A stretch of 64,000 nt of DNA from Pseudomonas sp. GM50 (GCF_000282375.1 NZ_AKJK01000108.1:1-64000); one strand, 5' to 3'; shown: positions 17,913 through 25,707, counted from the first letter of the stretch. Translations and numbers: made by a program. Notes: generated from the sequence alone by a model not told the origin.

Positions 17913-17931
17913 CCAGAGTGTGTAAAAACGC
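17913..17931. repeat. 19-bp sequence repeated inverted at 27164-27182
   Basis: CCAGAGTGTGTAAAAACGC here is the exact reverse complement of a stretch at 27164-27182. Here it lies about 120 bp from a transposase relic, so it may be a leftover element end. Confidence 0.45.
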
Positions 17932-17941
17932 TCATAGCCTC

Positions 17942-18007
17942 ATCATCTCGGATCATCTCGGATCATCTCGGATCATCTCGGATCATCTCGGATCATCTCG
18001 GATCATC
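17942..18007. repeat. 10-bp tandem repeat, six full copies plus a partial one
   Basis: The unit ATCATCTCGG is repeated head to tail six times without change, ending in a partial copy. It lies between the retron effector and a transposase relic. A 122-codon open frame crosses it but looks accidental. Copy number could vary by slippage. Confidence 0.95.
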
Positions 18008-18050
18008 GACGTTCGTTGGTCGAGCGATCGCACGGTCAATACTACGGGCC

Positions 18051-18125
18051 GGGCGTTTGATACCGGACTTCAAGACCATTGCCAACTTCCGAAAAGACGG
18101 CAGCAAGGCCATCCGAGGCGTCGTG
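18051..18125 (+). pseudogene. Fragment of an IS1182-like transposase
   Basis: Twenty-five codons in one frame read GRLIPDFKTIANFRKDGSKA then IRGVV, which closely resembles the conserved 'GRLxPDFKTIAxFRKDNGKAIR' segment of IS1182-family transposases. No start, no remainder, and the frame is lost on both sides. It marks an old insertion between the retron and the next operon. Confidence 0.7.
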
Positions 18126-18215
18126 ATATCATTCCATTACCATTTCTGACCCGTGGCCTGAAAAAATTGGAATGGATGCAGGATGCCCGAGAGCCAAAGA
18201 AACAGGAGTGCATCA

Positions 18216-18743
18216 ATGCGCAAAGAGAATGCAGAGACCGTCCAGCTGAGTACCGATCAACCAGCGGATATGGCGCATTTCCATGAGGTGATGTCTGTCA
18301 ACGCTGACTTGGCTCAGAGCAGGCTGATGTATCGGCATGCGGCTGAGCTTATCAGCAACGTGTATCACCATGCGCCCCACCCGAAACGTCCCAAGGTCAA
18401 CTGGTCTTTCGATTGCTTCACCTGCAAGCATGCCGTTATCGTTCGCATCCAGGATGATGGCTTAGGTTTTTTCGAATCGCTTCAACTAAAGGGTGGTACT
18501 GAGACCACGGCTGACCTCGCGCTCGCCAATCTCACCGCGAGTCGACTGAATAGATTCAACCGAGGACAGGGAATTGCCGATGTCGTCGGGGATTTTAAGT
18601 CAGGCGAACTCCTTGCGTTGTCTATTGAAAGTCCGGCTGGATCGGTTTTTTTGGGAGAGACAAGCACCCTTGCTGCTGACGTCGATCTGCAGTGCGGCAC
18701 TCGGATTACGTTCGCGGTTGCTCGAATGGACGGAAAGCCATGA
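18216..18743 (+). CDS. GHKL-fold ATP-binding protein (RsbW/anti-sigma-like histidine-kinase ATPase domain)
   Basis: 175-aa stand-alone HATPase domain. The N-box is ELISNVYHHA (AELISN helix with the Mg-binding Asn), the G1 box QDDGLGF, the G2-like loop RGQGIADVV, and the closing strand GTRITFAV. There is no dimerisation/phosphoacceptor domain, so it is not a sensor kinase. ATG 18216 has AGGAG upstream and matches the start of the conserved part. Its stop overlaps the next start (ATGA). With a STAS-like partner directly downstream it resembles a partner-switch pair, in which the ATPase would bind or phosphorylate the STAS protein (inference). Confidence 0.75.
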   Translation: MRKENAETVQLSTDQPADMAHFHEVMSVNADLAQSRLMYRHAAELISNVYHHAPHPKRPKVNWSFDCFTCKHAVIVRIQDDGLGFFESLQLKGGTETTADLALANLTASRLNRFNRGQGIADVVGDFKSGELLALSIESPAGSVFLGETSTLAADVDLQCGTRITFAVARMDGKP

Positions 18744-19060
18744 AGGGAAAAATCATTAAGATCAAGGATGAATGTCCGTTTCCTTGTGGCCGATTCCGGG
18801 AAGATGGACCAGGGAATGCCCAAGCATTTCGCGAGGATGTCCTCCAGCCCGCTTTGGCGACAGAAAATCTAGTCACCCTCGATTTCTCCGACTTACCCGG
18901 ATGGGGAAGTTCTTGGCTGTCGGAGGTAGTGGGAGGACTGCTCAGAGATGGCACTATTTCAAAAAATGACTTGATTACACGTCTCAACGTTGTCGCAACA
19001 ACGGACACCGAGAAGGCTGAAGTGATGATGTTCATAAAAGAGGCTGAGGAACCCTCATGA
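18740..19060 (+). CDS. STAS-like domain protein (DUF4325)
   Basis: 106 aa. The core LVTLDFSDLPGWGSSWLSE followed by VVGGLLRDG fits the DUF4325 STAS-like pattern (a buried strand, then a Ser-Ser/Trp turn and helix, as in 'LDFxGVxxxSSSFLDE'). STAS proteins such as SpoIIAA/RsbV receive a phosphate on the Ser/Thr after the strand; here SS lies at about residues 58-59. ATGA overlaps join it to the ATPase gene before and the membrane protein gene after, so a fixed ratio of three products is expected. Confidence 0.7.
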   Translation: MKGKIIKIKDECPFPCGRFREDGPGNAQAFREDVLQPALATENLVTLDFSDLPGWGSSWLSEVVGGLLRDGTISKNDLITRLNVVATTDTEKAEVMMFIKEAEEPS

Positions 19061-19533
19061 GTATTGCGACGAGCCTGATTCCGTTGGCCAGTGCTCTACT
19101 CGGGGGGGCAATTGGCGTATGGATAACCATATCCCGCACCCAATATTCTGCATACTCAGCCGATTTTTCGAAAAGAGTGGAGCAGATCTTAGCACTCATC
19201 GACCGGAAAGCGGAAAGTAGCTGTAGATTTTGGATCGATGATAACTCGGACAAACTGTACACGGATGAAGCCTATCTCATTGGCCTGAAGTCCAGCTTGA
19301 CGGTTTGCGTCGATGCCCTGAATAAGGATTATACTGGATTTAACAAGACCCGGATCTTATCGGCACTTACCGAATTCAATAAGTCCTGCACCGGTTACAA
19401 CTTCCCTAATAAGGGACTTCCAGAAAATATCAAACCACCTGTAGCCGAAATATTAAAAACTGCAGAGATACTCAAATGTGAAATTTTCAAGGCGCGGAAG
19501 AAAAATTATAGATGGCTTTACAGCGCTAGATAA
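19057..19533 (+). CDS. Single-helix membrane protein of the GHKL/STAS-like operon
   Basis: 158 aa. Residues about 4-26 (SLIPLASALLGGAIGVWITI) form one N-terminal membrane helix. The rest is soluble, helical and rich in Lys, Asp and Asn, with three cysteines. I do not recognise a family. The start ATG 19057 overlaps the stop of the STAS-like gene, making it the third coupled gene. A membrane-tethered third component could be the output or target of the switch (inference). Confidence 0.65.
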   Translation: MSIATSLIPLASALLGGAIGVWITISRTQYSAYSADFSKRVEQILALIDRKAESSCRFWIDDNSDKLYTDEAYLIGLKSSLTVCVDALNKDYTGFNKTRILSALTEFNKSCTGYNFPNKGLPENIKPPVAEILKTAEILKCEIFKARKKNYRWLYSAR

Positions 19534-19611
19534 GTCTATATATCGCCTCAAAGATTTCATATCCACACATGCTGACTTTGGATGGCATGTGAACGACCAG
19601 CAGCTATGGGT

Positions 19612-19632
19612 TGTGGATTCAACCGGTCGATG
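19612..19632 (+). repeat. 21-bp half-copy of the palindromic element at 34133-34218
   Basis: TGTGGATTCAACCGGTCGAT plus one base is identical to the left arm of the short palindromic element at 34 kb. The sequence then diverges, so only one arm remains here. Confidence 0.75.
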
Positions 19633-19744
19633 CATAGATTGACTAAAAGCAACCACGTAGTATCAATCGGAAAACCACGTCCTCAGAACTTTCCTACACA
19701 TCGCCGGCCTTGCCCTTCGGAAGCCCACTCGCTAACCTCCCTCC

Positions 19745-19764
19745 GTCGCTGCCAATTCAGCGAC
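19745..19764 (+). promoter_or_regulatory. Hairpin in the leader of the DUF6124 gene
   Basis: GTCGCTG and CAGCGAC form a perfect 7-bp stem with a six-base loop, about 50 bp before the DUF6124 start. From memory, leaders of this kind recur before DUF6124 genes in Pseudomonas; a cis-acting RNA is possible but unproven. Confidence 0.4.
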
Positions 19765-19814
19765 CGGGTGTGGTAGCCCGATTTTCATAGGAACCCAATC
19801 CATTGGAGTTCCAA

Positions 19815-20207
19815 ATGCTCGACGACGACGAAAACCCATCTGAAACCCCAGAAACCCCAGAACCGGCAGAAACCGATCCAGTTTCCCCATACTCCTGCCT
19901 CGACTCAAAAAAACTCCACGACGCCGCGATCCGCGCGCTCGATTACTACCTGTCGCCACCCCCCTCAAAACCAAAGCTGGCCGACCGCCGTCCCAGCACA
20001 ATCTTCGTCATCGCCCCCAACGTCGACAAAGAAACCCTCCTGGCCCACTGCTGCGAAACCCTCGCTTCCGCCAACGTAATAGCCAGTGAATTGGCCTTCA
20101 GCCTCACCGGCCCGCAATGCAACATGGCGCTAGCCATCCAGCAGATGATTTCCCTGGCAGAGTTGTCGGTGAATCGGGTGTTGGATCAGGTTGATCCGCA
20201 GGAGTAG
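19815..20207 (+). CDS. DUF6124 family protein
   Basis: 130 aa. A Pro/Glu-rich N-terminus (about 25 residues) is followed by the conserved block LHDAAIRALDYYLSPP, then IFVIAPNVDKETLLAHCCETLASA and helical C-terminal half MALAIQQMISLAELSVNRVLDQ. This matches the short DUF6124 (formerly DUF3077-like) proteins common in Pseudomonas; the function is unknown. ATG 19815 is seven bases after GGAG; a TTG at 19803 is less likely. The 3' end of the gene is duplicated at 22537-22638. Confidence 0.8.
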   Translation: MLDDDENPSETPETPEPAETDPVSPYSCLDSKKLHDAAIRALDYYLSPPPSKPKLADRRPSTIFVIAPNVDKETLLAHCCETLASANVIASELAFSLTGPQCNMALAIQQMISLAELSVNRVLDQVDPQE

Positions 20208-20263
20208 GTGAGGGCGTTGTTTCATTGTGATGCGCAATAAGAAGCCCCGTCCCATTTAGGTGG
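20162..20263 (+). repeat. 102-bp direct repeat, left copy
   Basis: Covers the last codons of the DUF6124 gene and the left half of its terminator. It is nearly identical (three differences seen before the ends) to 22537-22638, 2,375 bp away in the same orientation. The two copies bracket the LysR relic, SDR and LysR genes. Confidence 0.95.
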
Positions 20264-20273
20264 GACGGGGCTT
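20242..20273 (+). terminator. Terminator of the DUF6124 gene
   Basis: AAGCCCCGTCCCA (20242-20254) pairs perfectly with TGGGACGGGGCTT (20261-20273) around a six-base loop, followed by TTGTGTTTTT. Confidence 0.9.
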
Positions 20274-20284
20274 TTGTGTTTTTA

Positions 20285-20327
20285 AGATCAAAAGATCAAA
20301 AGATCGCAGCCTTCGGCAGCTCCTACG
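20285..20327. repeat. REP-type repeat
   Basis: Contains AAAAGATCGCAGCCTTCGGC then AGCTCCTAC, with the GATCAAAA part doubled. The same sequence occurs at 35105-35141 and, inverted and worn, at 42527-42560. Confidence 0.8.
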
Positions 20328-20371
20328 TGTTCGTGGTGTTCGCGTGTCGCAGATATCGCCGGTGGCTCCTA

Positions 20372-20484
20372 TCAAACCAGCGGACTCACCCGCATCCCCC
20401 GCGCCGGGTCATCCAGCAACTTGAATTGCTCCACCATAAAATCAATCAGCATCCGCATCGACGGCAGCATCCCATGCCTGCTCG
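20372..20484 (-). pseudogene. C-terminal remnant of a LysR-family regulator
   Basis: Reading leftward, about 37 codons give RHGMLPSMRMLIDFMVEQF and then KLLDDPARGMRVSPLV before a TGA. The SMRMLIDFMVEQF helix is the usual C-terminal end of LysR effector domains. The upstream part is missing, so this is a deletion remnant and not a gene. It lies between the DUF6124 terminator and the SDR gene, inside the 2.4-kb interval bounded by direct repeats. Confidence 0.65.
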
Positions 20485-20728
20485 CAAATGTTCGAGTGTC
20501 CGTTTCTGGCCAAATTACTGCCCGTCGCGGCCATAAGCGGACCTCCTGCTGCCCTCAAAAAATATCGCGACTAAAGCCTCTACCTATAGGAGGGCTTTAG
20601 CCGCGAGCTTTTGATCTTACGCAATGGAGAAAACAGGCCGCTTCCGGGCGCAAGCAATCCTGAACCGTAACGTATCCAACGAAGTCATGGCGTTGTTCCT
20701 GAAATGGACTCAGTGCGAGGCGGGTCAC

Positions 20729-21493
20729 TCAGACCAGCCGAGCGCCACCGTCGATGTTTAGCGTGGCGCCGTTCATAAAGGTGTTGGTCATCAGGAAAAC
20801 GGTAGCAGCGCCTGCTTCAGCGGCGGTACCGATGCGATGTAACGGCAGCACTTGCTCCCATGCGCTCACGTACGCATCGCGCCCCTCGCCCAGGGCTTTG
20901 CTAAAAATGGGGGTGTTGATCGGGCCTGGGGACAGAGTGTTCACACGGATGGGCGCCAGCTCCAGGGCCAGGCCACGTGCCAGCGCTTCCATTGCCGCCG
21001 ATGCAGCAGCGATCACGGCGGTGCCATGGGCGTTGGGCCGGTCGGCCAAACAGCCAGAGATAAAGACGATGGAGCCGTCCTTGGACAACCGGGTTCCCAA
21101 TGCGCGGATGGCGTGCAACGAAGCCCATATACGCTCTTCGAACGCCCGACGCAGGTAGTCGATTTCAGTGTCCAGCACCTTGCCCGCCACAAATGTGCCG
21201 GCGAGTAGAACCAGATGATCCACGTGAGGGATGTCCGCCAAGGCGGCGTAGACGGCATCGCCGTTGGTGACATCAGCGGCGCGCCAGCCGGCGAGCCCGT
21301 GTTCTGTCGCCGCTTGCTCGGCGCGCTCGGCATTGGAACCGATCACGGTCACCGATGCCCCGGCGGCTTTGGCTTGAATCGCAGCGGCTAAACCGATGCC
21401 GGATGTACCGCCGAAAATCACTACCGTGCGGCCTTCCAGATGAGCGGGTAGCTGTTGGGTAAATGCGGTTTGGAGGATGGTGGAATGGCTCAT
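20729..21493 (-). CDS. Short-chain dehydrogenase/reductase fold protein without the YxxxK pair
   Basis: 254 aa. The nucleotide-binding loop VVIFGGTSGIGLAAA (residues 24-38) and the LLAGT strand are intact, and Ser146 in IVFISGC fits the catalytic serine. At the place of the catalytic Tyr/Lys the sequence is VIAAASAAMEAL, so Tyr is Ile161 and Lys is Ser165. It may bind NAD(P) without normal dehydrogenase chemistry, or belong to a divergent subfamily. ATG 21493 has GGAG upstream. It is divergent from the LysR gene at 21591, which probably controls it. Confidence 0.88.
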   Translation of the reverse strand: MSHSTILQTAFTQQLPAHLEGRTVVIFGGTSGIGLAAAIQAKAAGASVTVIGSNAERAEQAATEHGLAGWRAADVTNGDAVYAALADIPHVDHLVLLAGTFVAGKVLDTEIDYLRRAFEERIWASLHAIRALGTRLSKDGSIVFISGCLADRPNAHGTAVIAAASAAMEALARGLALELAPIRVNTLSPGPINTPIFSKALGEGRDAYVSAWEQVLPLHRIGTAAEAGAATVFLMTNTFMNGATLNIDGGARLV

Positions 21494-21590
21494 GGTCGAT
21501 CTCCTTGACTGCCTGAATGGCGTCGTTGGGCAAAGACTAAAGACTCGAGCCAACATTGATAATCAGGCCATAAGTCGCTTTACTAGTGCC

Positions 21591-22532
21591 ATGAAGGAAC
21601 AAATAGGGTTAGACCGCCTTACCGGTCTTATTGCCTTTGCCCGCGCTGCCTCTTTAGGCAGCTACACCGCTGCAGCCCGCGATTTATCTGTGTCGCCGTC
21701 CGCTATCAGCAAAAGCGTGCAACGCCTGGAGCAACATTTCGAGCTGCGTTTATTCAGCCGCACCACCCGTTCGTTGACCCTGACACCTGAAGGCCGGGAT
21801 ATTTACGAACGGGCGCTACGAATTCTGCGCGAGGTAGAGGACATCGAGCAGGCCGCAGTGGCCTCGCGCGCCGAGCCCTCCGGCACCTTGAAAGTGACAG
21901 CGCCACCGCCTATCGGGCTGAACATATTGGCGCCAGCGATTCCCAGGTTTCGCGAGCGCTACCCCAAGCTCGCCATCGACCTGCGCCTGGGCGATCAGTT
22001 TGCGGACATCGTTGAGCAAGGCATCGATGTGGCCGTGCGCGTGGGCAACCTGGCCGACTCGCGACTTATCTCTCGTACGCTGGGACCGCATCGAATTTGC
22101 GCTTTTGCCTCGCCAGCCTATTTGGCCAAACGCGGCACGCCGCTGGAACTCAGCGATCTGGCCGACCATGACTGCGTGAATTTTCGCTACCAGAGTTCGG
22201 GCCAAGCGCTGCGCTGGCCATTCAGCGTGGGGGACCGAATGGTGGAGATAGCGCCCGACGCATCCATCGTCATCGACGCTAGCGATGCGGTTGCCGCAGT
22301 GCTTGCTGCGGGCGGTGGCATTGGCATTTCACCCACCTATGTCGCCGCGCCCTATGTCGCACGGGGAGAACTGAAACCGCTATTTCCTCAGTTCGCAGTC
22401 GACCGTTCCTCCATCACGGCCTTGTGGCCAGAGAGCCGCCGAGGCAGCCCGAATGTGAAGGCGTTTGTGGGTTTCCTGACCGAGCTATTTCCCAGCCCTA
22501 CCGCGTGGGACGAGATCGTAGCGAAGGCGTAG
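21591..22532 (+). CDS. LysR-family regulator (CrgA/DsdC-like subgroup)
   Basis: 313 aa. HTH at about residues 10-68 (LIAFARAASLGSYTAAARDL, SPSAISKSVQRLEQHFELRLF, TTRSLTLTPEG), then an effector domain with DLRLGDQFADIVEQGIDVAVRVG, typical of the large LysR subgroup that includes DmlR and CrgA. Start ATG 21591; the frame is open from 21477 but antisense to the SDR. The 97-bp gap to the divergent SDR gene should hold the operator. Confidence 0.9.
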   Translation: MKEQIGLDRLTGLIAFARAASLGSYTAAARDLSVSPSAISKSVQRLEQHFELRLFSRTTRSLTLTPEGRDIYERALRILREVEDIEQAAVASRAEPSGTLKVTAPPPIGLNILAPAIPRFRERYPKLAIDLRLGDQFADIVEQGIDVAVRVGNLADSRLISRTLGPHRICAFASPAYLAKRGTPLELSDLADHDCVNFRYQSSGQALRWPFSVGDRMVEIAPDASIVIDASDAVAAVLAAGGGIGISPTYVAAPYVARGELKPLFPQFAVDRSSITALWPESRRGSPNVKAFVGFLTELFPSPTAWDEIVAKA

Positions 22533-22536
22533 CGCC

Positions 22537-22638
22537 GTTGTCGGTGAATCGGGTGTTGGATCAGGTCGATCCGCAGGAGTAGGTGAGGGCGTTGTTTCAT
22601 TGTGATGCGCAATAAGAAGCCTCGTCCCGTTTAGGTGG
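22537..22638 (+). repeat. 102-bp direct repeat, right copy
   Basis: Near-identical copy of 20162-20263, including the last codons and stop of the DUF6124 gene out of context and a broken terminator stem (the second arm of the stem is lost). Its presence directly after the LysR stop implies recombination or segment insertion. Confidence 0.95.
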
Positions 22639-22708
22639 CCAAGGCTGATGTAAGCGTACGGTTGGCACGCGACCTCTATTTATTCAGTTACCCCATTTAG
22701 CTCATGAC

Positions 22709-23263
22709 TTAGGCCCGCCACGGTGGAAGAGCCCCTTCGAAAAGTGAAAAGGCTCGATGCAGGAAACTGTTGAAGCGAGCGGCATCACGCCGCAGCCCTG
22801 CCTGTTGACCACCAATCAGGCACAGATGGGCCACCTGACCAATCACTTCTGCTTCGCCTGGCATATGGACCAAGCGGCGGCACGTCCGTATCGCGAAGTC
22901 CAGTCGTCTTGTGTCAACACGCTGCTGAAACTCGCCTACCAACGGATCGTGCAGCGACCAGGCTCGGATGGAAACTTCCCGCCCAGGTTGTTTCTCAGCG
23001 GCAATACTCAAGTAGCGTTTCAAGGTTTCGCCCGCGCTACGACCCTGCGCCGCATAAGCGAGCATGCGCTCCGTGTAGTCTTCTTCCCAAGCGGCCAGCA
23101 AGGTACGGACAAAGTCTTCGCGATTGCGGAAATGGTGATAGAACGATCCGCGGGTCACATTCAATCGGCGCGATAGACTCTCGGCCGAAACGCCAATATG
23201 CCCAATTTGGTCGAGGGCCTCAAAACCAGCCGCGATCCAATGGTTACGAGTTAGTTTTCTCAC
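22709..23263 (-). CDS. TetR-family transcriptional regulator
   Basis: 184 aa. The N-terminal HTH (WIAAGFEALDQIGHIGVSAE, LSRRLNVTRGSFYHHFRNRE) is classic TetR, followed by an all-helical ligand domain. It is divergent from the DJ-1/PfpI gene at 23378 (gap about 115 bp), the probable target. The start codon at 23263 gives MRKLTRNHW directly before the HTH. Confidence 0.88.
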   Translation of the reverse strand: MRKLTRNHWIAAGFEALDQIGHIGVSAESLSRRLNVTRGSFYHHFRNREDFVRTLLAAWEEDYTERMLAYAAQGRSAGETLKRYLSIAAEKQPGREVSIRAWSLHDPLVGEFQQRVDTRRLDFAIRTCRRLVHMPGEAEVIGQVAHLCLIGGQQAGLRRDAARFNSFLHRAFSLFEGALPPWRA

Positions 23264-23377
23264 CCGTTATTCCGCTCCATATTTAGCGCCATACAGACTG
23301 TGTATGGTGCGCAACCGATTGATACGCTGCGAGCACCAGCAAAGATGGCCGTTGCGTTTTGCACGCCAGCACTTTTC

Positions 23378-24010
23378 ATGGAGCTCGCCTTGAAGAAAAT
23401 CGTTCTGGTTGCTTTCGACCAATTCACTGATATCGACCTGTTCCTGATGTGGGACATTTTAGGCCGCAACACTGAGGACTGGCACGTCCGAATATTGGGT
23501 TCCAGCTCTATCGTGCGATCAGCGCACGGCCTGCCTGTTTCGGTGCACGGTCCGCTTTCCGAGGCCAATAGTGCCGACGCGGTATTGTTCGTCAGCGGCA
23601 AGGAAGGGATACCCGCTGCACTTGCCGCCCCAGATTTCCTGCCGTCGTTTGAACTTGACTCCAGACGCCAGCGAATCGGCTCCATATGCGCCGGAGCTTT
23701 CATTCTCGAACGGCTTGGATTGCTCAGCGGCCAGGCAACTACACACCCGGAGGCACGATCGAGCTTGCAAGCTCTGGGACTTGAGCCCGTGGACCAGCCT
23801 CTTGTGTGCCAAGGGAACGTTGCAACCGCTGGCGGATGCCTTTCGGCGCTCTATCTGGTGGGATGGTTGGTTGAATCCTGGTTCGATGTCGACAAGCGCC
23901 GTGCGACGTTGCTCCCTGTTCTGCCAGCTGGGCAGCAAGAGCTCTATGATGCCTTGATCGGGCTGAGTATCCGGCAAGGAGAAGTTGGCGCCTCAACAAC
24001 ATCCAGTTAA
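23378..24010 (+). CDS. DJ-1/PfpI (class I glutamine amidotransferase-like) family protein
   Basis: 210 aa. Nucleophile elbow Cys in IGSICAGAFILERLGLLSGQ followed by TTHPEA, the arrangement found in isonitrile hydratases and in AraC-type sensor domains, but no AraC DNA-binding part follows. Opens with KKIVLVAFDQFTDIDLFLMW, typical of the family. ATG 23378 starts just before that strand; the frame is open from 23300. Controlled most likely by the divergent TetR regulator. Confidence 0.82.
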   Translation: MELALKKIVLVAFDQFTDIDLFLMWDILGRNTEDWHVRILGSSSIVRSAHGLPVSVHGPLSEANSADAVLFVSGKEGIPAALAAPDFLPSFELDSRRQRIGSICAGAFILERLGLLSGQATTHPEARSSLQALGLEPVDQPLVCQGNVATAGGCLSALYLVGWLVESWFDVDKRRATLLPVLPAGQQELYDALIGLSIRQGEVGASTTSS

Positions 24011-24304
24011 TCCATGCTCGCTCAGCGAGGCTCTGGACCTCATCAAGCCTAAGCAGGCACGCCGCAATATGGAAAAAGAGCCACTTGTGCAGCGAGATTC
24101 CTCCACTATGCAGATACCTCGTGTGCTTGGGAATGAGCAGTGAGCGCGATTGTCCGTGCCCGGCTTGAAAGTCGGTAACCGTCACTTCCAAGCCAGACAA
24201 GCACTTACAGGGCGACCAGGAGCGTTATACGACAAACCATCGCAACAAGAAACGCGACATGGCATGTCGTCTAATTAGTAGTTAGAACTCAGGAGAGATC
24301 CCCG

Positions 24305-24835
24305 ATGCCCCGAGAATTTGAGCTCATTATGTCCGTGCCAGTCCCCTCGAGGTCCGGCATCACCCACCTCTACAAGTCGATGAACCTGGCGGACGCTTTT
24401 GCGATTCGGCTCCCTGCGGGCACATCTGGCAATCCAGATTTGCTAGCTCGATTCATCCTTTCCCACCAGCCATCCTGGATCGGATGGCTCATGAAAGTCC
24501 GAGACACTATCGTTGCCTGTTTTGGTCTCAAGACAGCCAAACATTTGGCAACACTTGCTAATCGGATTGGAATCTTCAAGGTCTACAGCACGAACCAGAC
24601 TGAAATCGTGTTGGGAGAGGACGACAAGCACCTCGACTTCCGGATATCGATCCTGTGTTCTGGAGAGGCAGAGCCAGAAGGCAGTCGCCAACTGGTTTTT
24701 TCAACCGTGGTCCAGTGCCACAACCGTCTAGGCCGGGCCTACATCTTCGTTATTGCCCCATTTCACCGCTTGGTTGTTAAGGCCAGTCTCCTCCGTGCAG
24801 CGCGCGTCGGTTGGCCTCTGGCTACCTGCCCCTGA
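24305..24835 (+). CDS. DUF2867 family protein
   Basis: 176 aa. Matches the DUF2867 pattern: a central helix PSWIGWLMKVRDTIVACFGLKT and a C-terminal signature with CHNRLGRAYIFVIAPFHRLVVKASL. Function unknown; some DUF2867 domains are fused to NmrA-type enzymes. ATG 24305 is preceded by AGGAGAG. It is followed within 30 bp by an IS66 relic, so the gene may have lost downstream partners. Confidence 0.72.
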   Translation: MPREFELIMSVPVPSRSGITHLYKSMNLADAFAIRLPAGTSGNPDLLARFILSHQPSWIGWLMKVRDTIVACFGLKTAKHLATLANRIGIFKVYSTNQTEIVLGEDDKHLDFRISILCSGEAEPEGSRQLVFSTVVQCHNRLGRAYIFVIAPFHRLVVKASLLRAARVGWPLATCP

Positions 24836-24850
24836 GGCTGAGAGCGCTGT

Positions 24851-25066
24851 GTGCCCCCTGAGGCGCTACGCAGCGGAAAACGTGCTGCGGCGATCACGAG
24901 CTTGATCCAGTCTGCGCGGCTGAATGGGCATGATCCGTATGATTATTTGAAGGACGTGCTCACTCGCTTGCCGACGCAGCGGGCGAGTGAAATCGATCAG
25001 TTGTTGCCGCATAGGTGGCAACCTATCTCGTTACGCAAGGCTTTATGCAAGGAGGCATACCAATGA
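24851..25066 (+). pseudogene. C-terminal remnant of an IS66-family transposase
   Basis: The frame reads LRSGKRAAAITSLIQSARLN then GHDPYDYLKDVLTRLP and ASEIDQLLPHRW, the well-known C-terminal tail of IS66 TnpC transposases. Everything upstream (catalytic DDE region) is absent. The reading frame ends in the ribosome-binding region of the next gene, so transposition left the metalloprotease gene directly downstream. Confidence 0.85.
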
Positions 25067-25707
25067 CATCCATAAATTTCCATTTCATCGACGCGCGCGG
25101 CACGCTTATCGATCACCGTAATTGGCTTCACACCCGCCTGTTAGAAACCTACGAAAAAGCAATTGCGTTGATGCCGTTGCGCCCACTTGATGTGATCGTG
25201 AAAGCTGGCACTCAGGTCATTCCAGAGAAGGGGCATCTAGGATATGCGCCCGAACCAGGCCTTATTTTTTTGACCGTAGATCCTGCGAGTGAAATTTTCA
25301 GAGCAAACCAAGAAGCGTCGCTCGAACGGATGTTCGCACATGAGCTTCACCATGCTGCCCGATGGGATGGGCCAGGTTATGGATCATCATTAGGTGAAGC
25401 GCTTGTTTCGGAGGGGCTGGCGGGCGCTTTTGCACAGGAAATCTGTGGTGGTTTACCTGAACCATGGGAGCGCCTCGATGTGTCTGACATTCGACGCCAT
25501 GTCGGAATGGCGGCGAGCTACTGGAACCGCAAGGATTATGGCCACGACGCGTGGTTCTTTGGTGCATCCGACCTCCCGAGATGGTTGGGCTATTCACTTG
25601 GATTTCAGCTCGTAAAACGATTCCTGTTGGAGCATAAGGGCAGCACCTCTTCTAGTCTCGTGGAGATGGAAGCACAAGCGTTTCGTGGCATGCTCGCAGT
25701 TATCTAA
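25063..25707 (+). CDS. Putative zinc metalloprotease of the DUF2268 type
   Basis: 214 aa. HELHH at about residues 93-97 in RMFAHELHHAARW is an HExxH zinc site, and GEALVSEGLAGAF about 20 residues later supplies a third-ligand Glu, as in DUF2268 gluzincin-like proteases. The preceding strand GLIFLTVDPAS fits the fold. AAGGAGG eight bases before ATG 25063 settles the start. No signal peptide, so cytoplasmic. The substrate is unknown. Confidence 0.75.
   Translation: MTSINFHFIDARGTLIDHRNWLHTRLLETYEKAIALMPLRPLDVIVKAGTQVIPEKGHLGYAPEPGLIFLTVDPASEIFRANQEASLERMFAHELHHAARWDGPGYGSSLGEALVSEGLAGAFAQEICGGLPEPWERLDVSDIRRHVGMAASYWNRKDYGHDAWFFGASDLPRWLGYSLGFQLVKRFLLEHKGSTSSSLVEMEAQAFRGMLAVI

Noticed and set aside
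17942..18007. CRISPR array
   Set aside because: The units are 10 bp with no spacers, so this is a plain tandem repeat.
17918..18286. 122-codon open frame crossing the tandem repeat
   Set aside because: The repeat is read in frame only by chance and the second half is antisense-like noise over a transposase scrap in another frame.
18216..18743. Two-component sensor kinase
   Set aside because: Only the ATP-binding fold is present; no HisKA dimerisation domain, no sensor part and no response regulator next to it.
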